64,000 nt of DNA, from assembly GCF_001679045.1 (NCBI RefSeq), contig NZ_LYCK01000012.1, forward strand, positions 124,001 through 188,000, in the 5' to 3' direction. The notes under the pieces were generated by a model, which searched no databases, was not told the DNA's origin, and saw only the letters and a program-made list of their open reading frames with translations. This document shows, one piece after another, positions 28,317-39,940 of this stretch. A program made the translations under genes and the position numbers. Source of the DNA: Haemophilus haemolyticus. Lineage in GTDB: Bacteria > Pseudomonadota > Gammaproteobacteria > Enterobacterales > Pasteurellaceae. Each line of letters opens with the position of its first letter. Positions within the stretch are counted from its first letter, which is position 1.

Positions 28317-29402
28317 ATGATGAAAGATTCCATTATTGCAAAATTAGAAAGTTTAAAAGAACGTTATGAAGAGCTAGAAGCCTTATTGGGCGATGTTTCT
28401 GTAATTAGTGATCAGGATAAATTCCGTGCGTATTCTAAAGAATATTCTCAACTTGAAGAAGTGGTGAAATGTTTTAATCGTTGGACGCAATTAAATCAAA
28501 ATATTGAAGAAGCTGAAATATTGCTCGACGATCCTGAAATGAAAGAAATGGCGCAAATGGAAATCGAAGAATCCAAAGCGGAAATTGAAGAAGTGGAACA
28601 ACAACTTCAAATTCTTTTACTGCCGAAAGATCCTAACGATGAATATAACTGCTATTTAGAAATCCGTGCGGGAACAGGCGGTGATGAAGCGGGTATTTTT
28701 GCCGGTGATTTATTCCGTATGTACAGCCGTTATGCTGAAAGTAAACGCTGGCGTGTTGAAATGCTCAGTGCTAACGAAAGTGAGCAAGGTGGTTATAAAG
28801 AGGTGATTGTTAAAGTCACTGGCGAAAGTGTGTATGGTCAGTTAAAGTTTGAGTCTGGCGGTCATCGTGTGCAACGTGTACCAAAAACTGAATCGCAAGG
28901 GCGTATCCACACTTCTGCTTGTACCGTCGCGGTAATGCCAGAATTGCCAGAATCTGAAATGCCAGAAATTAATCCAGCAGATTTACGAATTGATACCTAT
29001 CGTTCATCTGGTGCGGGTGGTCAGCACGTAAATACAACGGATTCTGCGGTGCGTATTACACATATTCCAACAGGTATTGTGGTGGAATGTCAGGATGAGC
29101 GTTCACAGCACAAAAATAAAGCGAAAGCAATGTCGGTATTAGCGTCACGTATTGTTCAAGCAGAGCAAGAACGCCAAGCTGCAGAACAAACAGATATGCG
29201 CCGTAACTTATTAGGTTCTGGCGATCGTTCTGATAAAATTCGTACATATAATTATCCGCAAGGTCGAGTAACCGATCACCGTATCAATCTCACTATTTAC
29301 CGTTTGGATGAAGTGATGAATGGTAAAATTGATGAACTGATTCAGCCGATTATTACCGAATATCAAGCGGATCAGTTGGCTGCATTGTCTGAACAGAATT
29401 AA
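28317..29402 (+). CDS. prfA: Peptide chain release factor 1
   Basis: A 361-residue class I release factor reading UAA and UAG. The catalytic GGQ lies in [18 protein letters not shown] (about residues 226-243). The N-terminal domain and the codon-recognition domain are complete. Two consecutive ATG codons (28317, 28320) offer the start; the second gives the usual MKDSI start. prmC, whose product methylates this GGQ glutamine, is two genes downstream after a terminator. No strong Shine-Dalgarno is seen. Confidence 0.95.
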   Translation: MMKDSIIAKLESLKERYEELEALLGDVSVISDQDKFRAYSKEYSQLEEVVKCFNRWTQLNQNIEEAEILLDDPEMKEMAQMEIEESKAEIEEVEQQLQILLLPKDPNDEYNCYLEIRAGTGGDEAGIFAGDLFRMYSRYAESKRWRVEMLSANESEQGGYKEVIVKVTGESVYGQLKFESGGHRVQRVPKTESQGRIHTSACTVAVMPELPESEMPEINPADLRIDTYRSSGAGGQHVNTTDSAVRITHIPTGIVVECQDERSQHKNKAKAMSVLASRIVQAEQERQAAEQTDMRRNLLGSGDRSDKIRTYNYPQGRVTDHRINLTIYRLDEVMNGKIDELIQPIITEYQADQLAALSEQN

Positions 29403-29408
29403 TGATAG

Positions 29409-29435
29409 GGACATCTGATTTCAGATGTCCTTTTT
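29409..29435 (+). terminator. Intrinsic terminator of prfA
   Basis: A 10-bp stem GGACATCTGA / TCAGATGTCC with a 2-base gap in the middle, followed by TTTTT, seven bases after the prfA stop. Confidence 0.85.
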
Positions 29436-29454
29436 AACTTTACAGGGAAATAAA

Positions 29455-29895
29455 ATGATCATTGAAAATCAAAAAGATGCTGAATTTTCTTCTGCTTTCA
29501 AGCCTTCTCAACCCGCTCAAGCAAGCCGTTTTAAACGTTGGCTTGCGAGTATGATTAATGGGCTTGTGCTTTGGGTGATGGTTGGTCTCGGTTTTGCATT
29601 GGGGGATTTTGCCGGTGTAGTGGGGACGATTGTATATGCTGGTTTTCAGTTATATTTCATGAAAACTTATGGCCAAACAATGGCAAAACGCTGGTTAGGC
29701 TTGCGCGTATTTAATTATCATACCAATCAGCCCGTTGAATTTGGTAAATACATTGGCCGTGAGATTATAGATATTTTATTGGCGTGGACGAGTTTCTTAT
29801 TGATTATTAGCGGTATTGTTGCACTTGTGCGTGATGATCGTCGTTCTTTAACGGATTTAGTGGCTGGCACGATTGTGTTAAAAGACGAAAAATAA
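29455..29895 (+). CDS. RDD-family membrane protein
   Basis: A 146-residue protein with an N-terminal cytoplasmic tail containing the RDD-type arginine (ASRFKRWLASMINGLVLW) and three or four hydrophobic segments, ending at RDDRRSLTDLVAGTIVL (the C-terminal DD motif). Transport function is suspected for the family but not established. I start at ATG 29455 after AGGGA; the longer frame begins inside the prfA terminator. Its stop overlaps the prmC start by one base. Confidence 0.82.
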   Translation: MIIENQKDAEFSSAFKPSQPAQASRFKRWLASMINGLVLWVMVGLGFALGDFAGVVGTIVYAGFQLYFMKTYGQTMAKRWLGLRVFNYHTNQPVEFGKYIGREIIDILLAWTSFLLIISGIVALVRDDRRSLTDLVAGTIVLKDEK

Positions 29896-30773
29896 TGAAT
29901 TATAAAGAATGGCTGGCACAAGCAATGGCGGATTTAGCACAAAAAAATCCTACTGAAAATAGTAAAATTGATGCGCTTGTGCTTCTTCAACATGCTACTG
30001 GCAAATCGCGTACGCAAATCCTTGCTTTTGATGATACCGAGATTGATGAAAAAGTGCGGTTAAAATTGACCGCACTTTTAGATCGTCGTCTAAAAGGCGA
30101 ACCTATCGCTTATATTCTTGGCGAAAAAGAATTTTGGTCGTTGCCATTAAATGTCTCAAAAGGCACCTTGATTCCAAGACCAGATACCGAAATTTTAGTG
30201 GAAAAGGCATTACAAATTGCGTTAGAAAAACTGGAAGAAAATCCACCGCACTTTCGTATTCTTGATCTTGGCACAGGTACAGGCGCTATCGCGTTAGCAT
30301 TAGCATCGGAGTTTTCCTCTATTTGTCAAAAACGACTAATTTCATTAGAAATCACTGGTGTTGATCTTATGCCTGATGTTGTGGCGTTAGCCCAATCTAA
30401 TGCGGAAAGAAATAAGCTAAATGTAAAATTTTTACAGAGCCGTTGGTTTGAAAATATAACAGAGAAGTTTGATCTTATTGTCAGCAATCCGCCTTATATT
30501 GATGCGCAAGATGAACATTTACGTCAAGGCGATGTGCGTTTTGAACCGCTTTCTGCATTAGTTGCCAATGATGCCGGTTATGCTGATTTACGTCATATTA
30601 TTGAATTAGCACCGAATTATTTGAATTCTAATGGGGCATTATTGCTTGAACACGGATGGCAACAAGGCGAAAAAGTGCGGTCAATTTTCCTAGAAAATCA
30701 TTGGAAAATGGTTGAAACCGTGCGTGATTATGGCGACAATGAGCGCGTCACTTTAGGTTTTTGGAAGAAGTAA
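29895..30773 (+). CDS. prmC: Peptide chain release factor N5-glutamine methyltransferase
   Basis: A 292-residue SAM-dependent enzyme that methylates the GGQ glutamine of RF1/RF2. The N-terminal helical domain (1-85) binds the release factor. The Rossmann core has ILDLGTGTGAIALALA (about residues 121-136), and the catalytic NPPYIDAQDEH lies about 197-207. Overlaps the genes on both sides by one base (TAATG). Contains an inverted uptake-sequence pair inside the reading frame at 30050-30079. Confidence 0.95.
   Translation: MNYKEWLAQAMADLAQKNPTENSKIDALVLLQHATGKSRTQILAFDDTEIDEKVRLKLTALLDRRLKGEPIAYILGEKEFWSLPLNVSKGTLIPRPDTEILVEKALQIALEKLEENPPHFRILDLGTGTGAIALALASEFSSICQKRLISLEITGVDLMPDVVALAQSNAERNKLNVKFLQSRWFENITEKFDLIVSNPPYIDAQDEHLRQGDVRFEPLSALVANDAGYADLRHIIELAPNYLNSNGALLLEHGWQQGEKVRSIFLENHWKMVETVRDYGDNERVTLGFWKK
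30050..30080. repeat. Inverted pair of uptake sequences inside prmC
   Basis: AAAAGTGCGGT (30050-30060) and ACCGCACTTTT (about 30069-30079) form a near-perfect hairpin inside a coding region. Such pairs usually serve as terminators between genes. Here they encode part of the PrmC helical domain (VRLKLTALLD). Confidence 0.85.
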
Positions 30774-31576
30774 TGAAATATTATCGACGTGCGTTATACG
30801 ATCAATTTGTGCATTTTTATAATACCATCTCAGATGATGGCACATCAGAAGCGCAACTTCGGGGAAAAATTGGCGGGCTTGTACGTCGAGCGCGTAAAGA
30901 AATTTCGCCAGATTGGCCGAAAGAAGAGCAGATTCATCAGTTACTACAGCTATTTTATGGTGATTGGGGCTTTCATTGCGATCCAGAAGATTATTTTTAT
31001 GCTCGCAATTTATATTTGCCTTATGTGTTTCAACATCGTCAAGGTATGCCAGTGACTCTTGGGGCGATAGTGCTTTATTTAGCTGACGTATTAGATTTAC
31101 CAATTTACCCTGTCAATTTCTCAACACAGCTTATTTTACGTGCCGAAGTAAGAGATGAAGTGGCTTTTATTGATCCTTGGGATGGTACTTATATATCGCA
31201 AGAAAAATTACAGCAACTTTATGAAGGGGCATTTGGCTTTGGTGTGCAAATTCAACCTGAAGAACTTGATAGAGCCGATCTTTCTTTACTTTATTCTCGT
31301 TTTGAGCAATTGGCGAAGAATGCGCTCATCCGCGAAGAGCATAACGACATGGCATACCGTTATATTGAGAATTTATTGATTGGCAATGATGAAGATCCTT
31401 ATCACATCCGTGATCGCGGTTTAGTTTTAGCTCAGATGGGCGCTTACCCTTCAGCATTGAAAGATTTAGAATTTTTTGTGGAACGTTGTCCGGAAGACCC
31501 AACTGCGGCTTTAATCCGAACTCAACTTTTAGAACTTAAGGGCGAGATTGATAAAGACTCTTTTGCCCTCCATTGA
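30773..31576 (+). CDS. SirB1-family protein (transglutaminase-like with TPR)
   Basis: A 267-residue protein of the SirB1/transglutaminase-core-2 family. The N-terminal half has a papain/transglutaminase-like domain (MPVTLGAIVLYLADVLDLPI; FIDPWDGTYIS). The C-terminal half has TPR-like helices (DPYHIRDRGLVLAQMGAYPSA). I see no clear catalytic cysteine in the usual position, so enzymatic activity is doubtful. Location between prmC and kdsA is conserved in gammaproteobacteria. Start at ATG 30773 overlaps the prmC stop. Confidence 0.85.
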   Translation: MKYYRRALYDQFVHFYNTISDDGTSEAQLRGKIGGLVRRARKEISPDWPKEEQIHQLLQLFYGDWGFHCDPEDYFYARNLYLPYVFQHRQGMPVTLGAIVLYLADVLDLPIYPVNFSTQLILRAEVRDEVAFIDPWDGTYISQEKLQQLYEGAFGFGVQIQPEELDRADLSLLYSRFEQLAKNALIREEHNDMAYRYIENLLIGNDEDPYHIRDRGLVLAQMGAYPSALKDLEFFVERCPEDPTAALIRTQLLELKGEIDKDSFALH

Positions 31577-31581
31577 TTTAA

Positions 31582-32445
<864 letters not shown>

Positions 32446-32460
32446 GAAAATATTTAAACA

Positions 32461-32490
32461 AAAGTGCGGTTAATTTTGACCGCACTTTGT
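32461..32490 (+). terminator. Terminator from an inverted pair of uptake sequences after kdsA
   Basis: AAAGTGCGGT (32461-32470) pairs with ACCGCACTTT (32479-32488), followed by GTATAT, a weak T tract. Partial read-through to the next gene is possible. Confidence 0.6.
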
Positions 32491-32507
32491 ATATAAAAGG
32501 AGAAACA

Positions 32508-33455
32508 ATGAATATCGTCTTTTTAGATAGTACAGCTATCCCGAAACATATCCCTATTCCTCGTCCAAGTTTTGCGCATACTTGGATTGAATATGAGCAT
32601 ACATCTTCTGCAGAAACGATTGAACGAGCGAAAGATGCTGATATTGTTATTACGAGCAAAGTTATTTTTGATCGAGAAACATTAAAACAATTACCTAAGT
32701 TAAAGTTGATTGCGATTACCGCAACTGGTACAAATAATGTTGATCTTGTGGCTGCAGAAGAAATGGGCATTACTGTGCGTAATGTGACAGGTTATTCTAG
32801 TACGACAGTACCAGAACATGTCATGGGATTAATTTTCGCTTTAAAACATAGTTTAGCTGGTTGGTTACGCGATCAAACGGAAGCAAAATGGGCGGAAAGT
32901 AAACAATTTTGTTATTTTGATTACTCTATTACAGATGTGCTCGGTTCGACATTGGGCGTATTTGGTAAAGGTTGCTTAGGGACAGAAGTGGGGCGTTTGG
33001 CTAATGCAGTGGGTATGGAAGTGCTTTATGCGGAACATAAAGATGCCACTGTTTGCCGCGAAGGTTATACACCCTTTGATGAAGTATTAAAACAAGCGGA
33101 TATTGTGACGTTGCATTGTCCATTAACCGAAACAACCAAGAATTTAATTAATGCAGACACCTTATCCAAAATGAAAAAAGGTGCATTTTTGATTAATACA
33201 GGGCGTGGGCCTTTGATTGATGAACTTGCATTAGTTGATGCGTTAAAAACGGGGCATTTAGGTGGAGCAGCTTTGGATGTAATGGTAAAAGAGCCGCCAG
33301 AAAAAGATAATCTGTTAATTTTAGCTGCAAAAACTATGCCTAATTTAATTATCACCCCGCATATTGCTTGGGCGAGTGATAGTGCAGTGACAACATTAGT
33401 TGGCAAAGTAATGCAAAACATCGAAGAATTTGTACAACAATTAAATCAAAAATAA
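32508..33455 (+). CDS. D-isomer 2-hydroxyacid dehydrogenase family protein
   Basis: A 315-residue NAD-dependent dehydrogenase. Rossmann motif GVFGKGCLGTEVG lies near residues 149-161. Catalytic residues are seen as Arg in INTGRGPLIDE, Glu in VKEPPEKDN and His in ITPHIAWAS. It resembles hydroxypyruvate/glycerate reductases, but substrate cannot be set from sequence. Start at ATG 32508 after AGGAGA. Its stop overlaps the lolC start by one base. Confidence 0.86.
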   Translation: MNIVFLDSTAIPKHIPIPRPSFAHTWIEYEHTSSAETIERAKDADIVITSKVIFDRETLKQLPKLKLIAITATGTNNVDLVAAEEMGITVRNVTGYSSTTVPEHVMGLIFALKHSLAGWLRDQTEAKWAESKQFCYFDYSITDVLGSTLGVFGKGCLGTEVGRLANAVGMEVLYAEHKDATVCREGYTPFDEVLKQADIVTLHCPLTETTKNLINADTLSKMKKGAFLINTGRGPLIDELALVDALKTGHLGGAALDVMVKEPPEKDNLLILAAKTMPNLIITPHIAWASDSAVTTLVGKVMQNIEEFVQQLNQK

Positions 33456-34636
33456 TGAATTTTCCTATTTCTCTTTATATTGCGCTACGTTATTGGCGTG
33501 CGAAAAGTGCGGATCGTTTTGGCCGATTAGTGACTAATCTTGCAAGCCTAGGGATTGTGCTAGGTGTGATGGCATTGATTATCGTGCTTTCTGTGATGAA
33601 TGGATTAGAAGGTTACCAAAAACAACAGGTGCTATCTTCCATTCCTCATGCGATTGTGAGTGAAGAACAGCCCATTTCTACAGAAAAAACATTAGAAAAT
33701 TTACCGCACTTTGTCCAAAAAGCCGTGCCGATCAATACAACAAATGTGATTTATCAAACGACAAAAGGCGTGAGTGCAGGACAAATCATTGGTATTCAAT
33801 CATTTTCTGATGATCCTTTGGTTGAATCTTTTGATCAGACTAAATTTAATGAAATTTTGCCTAGTGGGGAATTTAAACTGGTCATTGGTGATCAACTGGC
33901 GCAAAAATTGGGCGTGAATGTTGGGGATAAAATCCGTTTGATGATTACGGAAAATAGCCAATATACACCATTCGGTCGCGTGCCAATGCAGCGTTTATTT
34001 ACGGTTAGTGATATTTATTATGATTATGGCGAAGCATCGGGTTATGAAGCCTTTGCTAATATTACAGATATTGGTCGCTTAATGCGTATTCAACCGCAGC
34101 AAGCTCAGGGCTATCGTTTATTTTTGAATGATCCGTTCCAAATTACAGAACTCCCACAACATTTCCCAACACAAAAAATCACGGATTGGCGTGTCCAAAA
34201 AGGTGAATTTTTCCAAGCAGTGAGAATGGAAAAAAATATGATGGGATTGCTGATTAGTTTGATCATTGTCGTGGCGATTTCCAATATCGTGACTTCATTA
34301 AGTTTAATGGTGGTGGATAAACAAGGGGAAATTGCGATCTTGCAAACTCAGGGCTTAACAAAATCCCAAGTGCGTTCAGTGTTCATTTATCAAGGACTAC
34401 TGGTGGGATTTGTTGGCACATTGCTCGGTGCTATTTTAGGTGTTTTAGTCACCTTGAACTTAACAGACATTGTAAGTGCGGTAAATCCACAAGGTGTTTT
34501 TTTACCGACAGAATTGTCATTTATTCAAATAATTTTGGTTATTGGATTTTCCTTGTTACTTTCTTTACTTTCTACCCTTTACCCCGCTTATCGAGCAGCA
34601 AAAGTAGAACCTGCCGCTGCCTTGCGATACGAATAA
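33455..34636 (+). CDS. lolC: Lipoprotein-releasing ABC transporter, membrane subunit LolC
   Basis: A 393-residue inner membrane protein with four transmembrane segments: one near residues 24-46 and three at the C-terminus (about 265-385), with a large periplasmic MacB-like domain between. It extracts lipoproteins to LolA. The lolC-type signature of the final segments (SLLSTLYPAYRAAKVEPAAALRYE) is present. It is separated from lolD and lolE by the bio cluster. LolC and LolE are similar; position and C-terminus support LolC. Confidence 0.92.
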   Translation: MNFPISLYIALRYWRAKSADRFGRLVTNLASLGIVLGVMALIIVLSVMNGLEGYQKQQVLSSIPHAIVSEEQPISTEKTLENLPHFVQKAVPINTTNVIYQTTKGVSAGQIIGIQSFSDDPLVESFDQTKFNEILPSGEFKLVIGDQLAQKLGVNVGDKIRLMITENSQYTPFGRVPMQRLFTVSDIYYDYGEASGYEAFANITDIGRLMRIQPQQAQGYRLFLNDPFQITELPQHFPTQKITDWRVQKGEFFQAVRMEKNMMGLLISLIIVVAISNIVTSLSLMVVDKQGEIAILQTQGLTKSQVRSVFIYQGLLVGFVGTLLGAILGVLVTLNLTDIVSAVNPQGVFLPTELSFIQIILVIGFSLLLSLLSTLYPAYRAAKVEPAAALRYE

Positions 34637-34654
34637 GTTTTTAATGGTAAATGA

Positions 34655-35947
34655 ATGATGGATGAACAATCACTTTTAACTTTTGATACACAACATATTT
34701 GGCATCCTTATTCTTCAGTTTCTTCTGATATGCCGCTTTATGCGGTAGAACGTGCTGATGGCGTGATGATAACCTTAAAAGATGGTCGTCGTTTAATTGA
34801 TGGCATGTCTTCTTGGTGGGCAGCGTTGCATGGTTATAATCACCCTCGTTTAAATGTAGCTGCACAGAATCAGTTGGCAAAAATGAGCCATATTATGTTT
34901 GGCGGTTTTACCCATGAACCCGCGGTGGAATTAGCTAAATTATTGGTACAAATTTTGCCAAATGGATTAGACAAGATCTTTTTTGCTGATAGTGGTTCTG
35001 TTGCTGTGGAAGTAGCGATGAAAATGGCTATTCAATATCAGCACGCTAAAGGGGAAGTGCAACGACAAAAATTCGCCACCATCCGTTCGGGTTATCATGG
35101 TGATACTTGGAATGCGATGTCAGTGTGTGATCCAACCACAGGGATGCATCATTTATTTCATCATAGCCTGCCTGTACAATATTTTCTTCCTCAACCCAAC
35201 ATTCCATTTAATGAATCTTGGAATGATTGTGTGATGGAACCTTTAGCTGATTTACTTAAGAAAAAAGGTAGCGAAATCGCCGCACTTATTTTAGAGCCTG
35301 TTGTGCAAGGTGCGGGCGGTATGTATTTTTATTCGCCAACTTATTTAGTGAAAGCGCAAGCGCTTTGTAAACAATATGGTGTATTGCTAATTTTTGATGA
35401 AATTGCTACAGGTTTTGGCCGCACAGGAAAATTATTTGCTGCCGAGCATGCTGGGATTTCGCCAGATATTATGTGTATCGGTAAAGCCTTAACAGGTGGT
35501 TATTTAACTTTATCTGCAACCATTACGACCACTGAAATTGCGCAAACTATTTGTAACGGTGAGGCTAAATGCTTTATGCACGGGCCCACTTTTATGGCAA
35601 ATCCGTTGGCCTGTGCAATTGCGGCAGAATCTATCCGTTTATTATTGGAAAGTCCTTGGCAGCAAAATATTCAGCGAATTGAGCATTCCTTAAAACAACA
35701 GCTTTCGCCTTTAGCTGAAAAAGATTATGTCAAAGAAGTTCGTGTATTAGGGGCGATTGGGGTGGTTGAAATGAAAAATGCGGTAAATATGAAAACTTTA
35801 GTCCCACGTTTTGTGGAACAAGGTGTTTGGATTCGACCTTTCGGAAAATTGGTTTATGTTATGCCACCATTTGTGATTAAAGATGATGAACTTCAGAAAT
35901 TAACGGAAGGCATGATTCTGGCTTTAACGCAGGAATATGAACATTAG
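34655..35947 (+). CDS. bioA: Adenosylmethionine-8-amino-7-oxononanoate aminotransferase
   Basis: A 430-residue PLP enzyme that uses SAM as amino donor to make 7,8-diaminopelargonate in biotin synthesis. The PLP lysine is in [17 protein letters not shown] (about residue 272). [16 protein letters not shown] and [14 protein letters not shown] are typical. Tandem ATG codons allow start at 34655 or 34658. First gene of bioAFGCD; 18 bases after lolC. Confidence 0.95.
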   Translation: MMDEQSLLTFDTQHIWHPYSSVSSDMPLYAVERADGVMITLKDGRRLIDGMSSWWAALHGYNHPRLNVAAQNQLAKMSHIMFGGFTHEPAVELAKLLVQILPNGLDKIFFADSGSVAVEVAMKMAIQYQHAKGEVQRQKFATIRSGYHGDTWNAMSVCDPTTGMHHLFHHSLPVQYFLPQPNIPFNESWNDCVMEPLADLLKKKGSEIAALILEPVVQGAGGMYFYSPTYLVKAQALCKQYGVLLIFDEIATGFGRTGKLFAAEHAGISPDIMCIGKALTGGYLTLSATITTTEIAQTICNGEAKCFMHGPTFMANPLACAIAAESIRLLLESPWQQNIQRIEHSLKQQLSPLAEKDYVKEVRVLGAIGVVEMKNAVNMKTLVPRFVEQGVWIRPFGKLVYVMPPFVIKDDELQKLTEGMILALTQEYEH

Positions 35948-35955
35948 GATAAAAA

Positions 35956-37098
35956 ATGGATGCTTTCAAACAGCAACTGGAACAGCTTAGGGCACAAAAT
36001 CAATATCGTTTAATTCCAGACTTAGTTCATCAAGGACGATATATTACGCGAGAAAATCGCAAAATGTTGAATATGTCATCTAATGATTATTTAGGTTTGG
36101 CATCAAATGAAAATTTGCGCCAGTCTTTTTTACAGCAATATGGTGATAATTTTCCTTCTTTTACCAGTTCATCGTCTCGTTTATTAACGGGAAATTTTCC
36201 TATTTATACCGATCTCGAACAGCTTATTGCTCAACGTTTCCAACGAGAAAGTGCTTTATTATTTAATAGTGGCTATCACGCCAATCTTGGTATTTTACCG
36301 GCGTTGACGACAACAAAAAGTTTAATTTTGGCAGATAAATTAGTGCATGCCAGTATGATTGATGGTATTCGTTTAAGTCAATGTGAGTTCTTTCGTTATC
36401 GTCATAATGATTATGAACATCTAAAAAATCTGCTCGAAAAAAATGCTGGAAAATTTGACCGCACTTTTATTGTTACGGAATCAGTTTTCAGTATGGATGG
36501 CGATGTAGCTGATTTAAAACATCTTGTGCAACTGAAAAAACAGTTTCCCAATACTTATCTTTATGTGGATGAAGCCCATGCAATAGGCGTTTACGGTAAA
36601 AACGGATTAGGTATTGCCGAACGAGCTAATGTGATAGCTGATATAGATTTATTGGTTGGCACTTTTGGCAAAGCCTTAGCTTCAATGGGGGCTTATGTCG
36701 TCTGTGATCAAATATTAAAAGAGTGTTTGATTAATCAAATGCGCCCATTGATTTTTTCAACCGCACTTCCGCCGTTTAATGTGGCCTGGAGTCATTTTAT
36801 TTTTGAACGATTACCACAATTCTCAAAAGAAAGAACGCATCTTGAGCAGTTAAGTGCATTTTTACGCCAAGAAGTGGATCATAGAACGCAAATAATGCCA
36901 AGCCAAACTTGCATCGTTCCCTATATTTTAGGTGAGAACGAAAAAACTCTTGCCAAGGCGAAAGATCTGCAAGAGCAAGGTTATTATTGCTTGCCGATTA
37001 GACCACCGACAGTACCAAAAGGTACATCCAGAATACGATTGTCTTTAACGGCAGATATGACAATGGATGAAGTAAAACAGTTTGTGGCATGCTTATAA
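35956..37098 (+). CDS. bioF: 8-amino-7-oxononanoate synthase
   Basis: A 380-residue PLP enzyme condensing pimeloyl-ACP (or -CoA) with alanine. The PLP lysine is in [15 protein letters not shown] (about residue 237). [12 protein letters not shown] and FVDEAHA-type segment [12 protein letters not shown] are present. Nine bases after bioA. Confidence 0.95.
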   Translation: MDAFKQQLEQLRAQNQYRLIPDLVHQGRYITRENRKMLNMSSNDYLGLASNENLRQSFLQQYGDNFPSFTSSSSRLLTGNFPIYTDLEQLIAQRFQRESALLFNSGYHANLGILPALTTTKSLILADKLVHASMIDGIRLSQCEFFRYRHNDYEHLKNLLEKNAGKFDRTFIVTESVFSMDGDVADLKHLVQLKKQFPNTYLYVDEAHAIGVYGKNGLGIAERANVIADIDLLVGTFGKALASMGAYVVCDQILKECLINQMRPLIFSTALPPFNVAWSHFIFERLPQFSKERTHLEQLSAFLRQEVDHRTQIMPSQTCIVPYILGENEKTLAKAKDLQEQGYYCLPIRPPTVPKGTSRIRLSLTADMTMDEVKQFVACL

Positions 37099-37107
37099 GG
37101 AAATAAT

Positions 37108-37755
37108 GTGAAAACAAAATTTTATGATCATCAAGGTGAGCATTTAATAGTTTATTTTGCTGGCTGGGGGACACCTCTTGATGCTGTGGCTCATTTGATT
37201 TTGCCAACAAATCACAATTTATTAATTTGCTACAATTATCAAGATTTGACGTTAGATTTTGATTTTTCTGCCTATCAGCAAATTCGTGTAGTGGCATGGT
37301 CGATGGGTGTTTGGGTAGCAGAACGAGTATTACAAGGAATCACCTTACAATCTGCAACAGCAGTGAATGGCACAGGTTTACCTTGCGATGATAGCTTTGG
37401 TATTCCTTACGCTGTTTTTAAAGGTACGCTAGATAATCTTACAGAAAATACTCGTTCAAAGTTTGAACGTAGAATCTGTGGTGACAAAGTATCTTTTGAA
37501 CGTTATCAACAATTTTCTGCACGGTCATTTAACGAAATTCATCGAGAACTCATCGCACTTTTTGCGATGATTCAGCAGGATAAACGCACAGATCTTATTC
37601 ACTGGACAAATGCATGGGTTAGTTCTCGCGATAAAATTTTTATGCCAGCTAATCAACACCAATATTGGGCATCGCGTTGTGCCGTTCAGGAAATAGAGGG
37701 TGAGCATTATGTGTTTTCAAGATTTACCCACTGGTCGGAATTATGGAATCATTAA
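37108..37755 (+). CDS. bioG: Pimeloyl-ACP methyl ester esterase BioG
   Basis: A 215-residue alpha/beta-hydrolase that frees pimeloyl-ACP from its methyl ester, replacing BioH. The nucleophile serine is in VVAWSMGVWVAE (about residue 66), and the His in EGEHYVFSRF near the C-terminus completes the triad. GTG start at 37108 after AAGGAAA. Its end overlaps bioC by 13 bases. Confidence 0.92.
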   Translation: MKTKFYDHQGEHLIVYFAGWGTPLDAVAHLILPTNHNLLICYNYQDLTLDFDFSAYQQIRVVAWSMGVWVAERVLQGITLQSATAVNGTGLPCDDSFGIPYAVFKGTLDNLTENTRSKFERRICGDKVSFERYQQFSARSFNEIHRELIALFAMIQQDKRTDLIHWTNAWVSSRDKIFMPANQHQYWASRCAVQEIEGEHYVFSRFTHWSELWNH

Positions 37756-38522
37756 CTTCCGTAGATAAATCGCGGATTCAACACGCCTTCCAAAAAGCCT
37801 TAAATAGCTATGATGAACATGCATTAATTCAACAAAAAATGAATATTAAGTTAATGATGCATTTGCAAGACTATTTACCAAATGGGTCATTAGATAGCGT
37901 TTTGGAACTAGGTTGCGGTTCTGGTATGTTGAGTACGTTGTTGCAGAAACAGATTTCAGCCAACTATTGGTTATTTAATGATTTGTGCGATGTGCACTCT
38001 CTACTCGCTGAAAAGCTGATTCAACCCTTTTATTTTTCTTGTGGCGATGCGGAAAACTTTCCTTTTTCACGACAATTTGACTTGATTGCAAGTGCGTCAT
38101 CGGTGCAGTGGTTCCATCATCCTGACAATTTTATTTCCCATTGTAAAACAGGATTGAAACCTAATGGTTTATTGGCGATGACGACCTTTGGTGAAGATAA
38201 TTTAAAGGAGATTCGCCAAGTGACGAATGTGGGGTTAAGTTATCCGAATTTATCTCAATGGCAAAATTGGTTAGCCAATGATTTTGAGCTTTTATGGTGT
38301 GACGATTTTAATGTAATACTAGACTTTGATACGCCATTGGATGTACTCAAACATCTGAAATATACCGGTGTAACAGCGACTAACCAGAAAAATTGGACAA
38401 GAAAAAATCTCAATAAATTTATTGATGATTACTTACAGGCTTTTAGGTTGCCATCGGGTAAAGTGCGGTTAACTTATCATCCATTGTTTTTTATCGCACG
38501 TTATTCTGGTGCTGGAAATTAG
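37743..38522 (+). CDS. bioC: Malonyl-ACP O-methyltransferase BioC
   Basis: A 259-residue SAM-dependent enzyme that methylates malonyl-ACP to prime pimelate synthesis. SAM motif VLELGCGSGMLSTLLQ (about residues 49-64) and the post-motif FDLIASASSVQWFHHP are clear. Overlaps bioG by 13 bases. BioG esterase activity downstream in the pathway fits this pairing. Confidence 0.94.
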   Translation: MESLTSVDKSRIQHAFQKALNSYDEHALIQQKMNIKLMMHLQDYLPNGSLDSVLELGCGSGMLSTLLQKQISANYWLFNDLCDVHSLLAEKLIQPFYFSCGDAENFPFSRQFDLIASASSVQWFHHPDNFISHCKTGLKPNGLLAMTTFGEDNLKEIRQVTNVGLSYPNLSQWQNWLANDFELLWCDDFNVILDFDTPLDVLKHLKYTGVTATNQKNWTRKNLNKFIDDYLQAFRLPSGKVRLTYHPLFFIARYSGAGN

Positions 38523-38534
38523 TAAGGCGTATTT

Positions 38535-39176
38535 ATGGGCAAGGTTATTTTTGTATCGGGCATTGATACCGATGTAGGTAAAACAGTTGCAACAGGCATT
38601 TATGCTAAAAAGTTGATGGAACAAGGCTTTTCCGTTATTACACAAAAAATGATTCAAACAGGCTGTAAAAATATTGCTGATGATTTGCTTGTACATCGAA
38701 ATATTCAAGGCATTGATTTGACAGAAGAAGATTTACAAGGCGAAACCTGCCCTTATCTTTTTGAATATCCTTGTTCTCCTCATTTAGCGGCAAAGCTCGA
38801 GGGGCGAGAAATTAATGAAAAAATTATTGAAAAATCTACCGCACTTTTGGCAGAAAAATATGATTATGTATTGTTGGAGGGAGCGGGTGGATTAATGGTG
38901 CCTTATTGCGAAGAGGAAACTACGTTAGATTATATCCACTCAAACAATTACCCTTTGATTTTAGTGACATCGGGAAAATTAGGCAGCATAAACCATACAT
39001 TATTAAGTTTGGACGCTTGTCGTTCTCATGGTGTGTCAGTGTTAAGCGTGATGTATAACGGTTATCCAGAATACGATCCGATCATTAGTCAAGAGACACA
39101 AGGTTATTTAAAGGGTTATCTTAAAAAATATTTTCCTGAAACAGGATTTGAATACTTTGGGCGCATTGAAATTTAA
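38535..39176 (+). CDS. bioD: Dethiobiotin synthetase
   Basis: A 213-residue ATP-dependent enzyme forming the ureido ring. Walker A-type [13 protein letters not shown] (residues 9-21) and [12 protein letters not shown] (about 116-127) are intact. Last gene of the bio cluster. The last enzyme, BioB, is not in the window. Confidence 0.93.
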   Translation: MGKVIFVSGIDTDVGKTVATGIYAKKLMEQGFSVITQKMIQTGCKNIADDLLVHRNIQGIDLTEEDLQGETCPYLFEYPCSPHLAAKLEGREINEKIIEKSTALLAEKYDYVLLEGAGGLMVPYCEEETTLDYIHSNNYPLILVTSGKLGSINHTLLSLDACRSHGVSVLSVMYNGYPEYDPIISQETQGYLKGYLKKYFPETGFEYFGRIEI

Positions 39177-39256
39177 GCTCAGGGAAAAGTGTGATAGACT
39201 CGCCAAGTTTTTAATGAGATGAGCTGCCGCTAAAGTGCGGTTAAAACGAGTAAAAA

Positions 39257-39940
39257 ATGAATAACTATTTATTAAAATGCGAAAACATCAATAAATTTTA
39301 TCAGGAAGGTGAAAATCAAACGCAAGTATTAAAAGGCGTTTCTTTTTCTATGGAACCCGCAGAGTTGGTTGCGATCGTGGGGAGTTCAGGTTCAGGGAAA
39401 AGTACGTTATTGCACACTTTAGGGGGACTTGACCAGCCAAGTAGCGGAGAAGTGTTTATTAATGGACAATCTTTGCAAAAAGCATCGGCTAATGAATTAG
39501 CTGCTTTGCGTAATCGTTATTTAGGATTTGTGTATCAATTCCATCATTTAATGGCGGACTTTACCGCACTTGAAAATGTGATGATGCCGATGTTGATTGG
39601 TCATCAAAATAAAACAGAAGCAAAAGATCGTGCCGAAAAAATGCTAAGTGCGGTGGGATTAAGCCATAGAATTACGCATCGCCCTTCTGCGCTTTCTGGT
39701 GGGGAACGTCAGCGTGTGGCGATTGCGCGTGCTTTAGTGAATAATCCATCGTTAGTTTTAGCGGATGAGCCAACAGGGAATCTCGATCACAAGACCACAG
39801 AAAGCATTTTTGAACTTATTCAACAACTTAACCAAGAGCAAAATATCGCTTTTTTATTAGTTACTCACGATATGGGACTTGCTGAAAAATTATCACGCCG
39901 TTTAGTTATGCAAGATGGTATTTTGAAGGAAGGTGAATAA
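39257..39940 (+). CDS. lolD: Lipoprotein-releasing ABC transporter ATPase LolD
   Basis: A 227-residue ATPase. Walker [20 protein letters not shown] (about residues 41-59), signature [19 protein letters not shown], Walker [13 protein letters not shown]. Starts after an uptake sequence at 39232. Its stop overlaps the lolE start by one base. Paired with LolC and LolE. Confidence 0.94.
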   Translation: MNNYLLKCENINKFYQEGENQTQVLKGVSFSMEPAELVAIVGSSGSGKSTLLHTLGGLDQPSSGEVFINGQSLQKASANELAALRNRYLGFVYQFHHLMADFTALENVMMPMLIGHQNKTEAKDRAEKMLSAVGLSHRITHRPSALSGGERQRVAIARALVNNPSLVLADEPTGNLDHKTTESIFELIQQLNQEQNIAFLLVTHDMGLAEKLSRRLVMQDGILKEGE

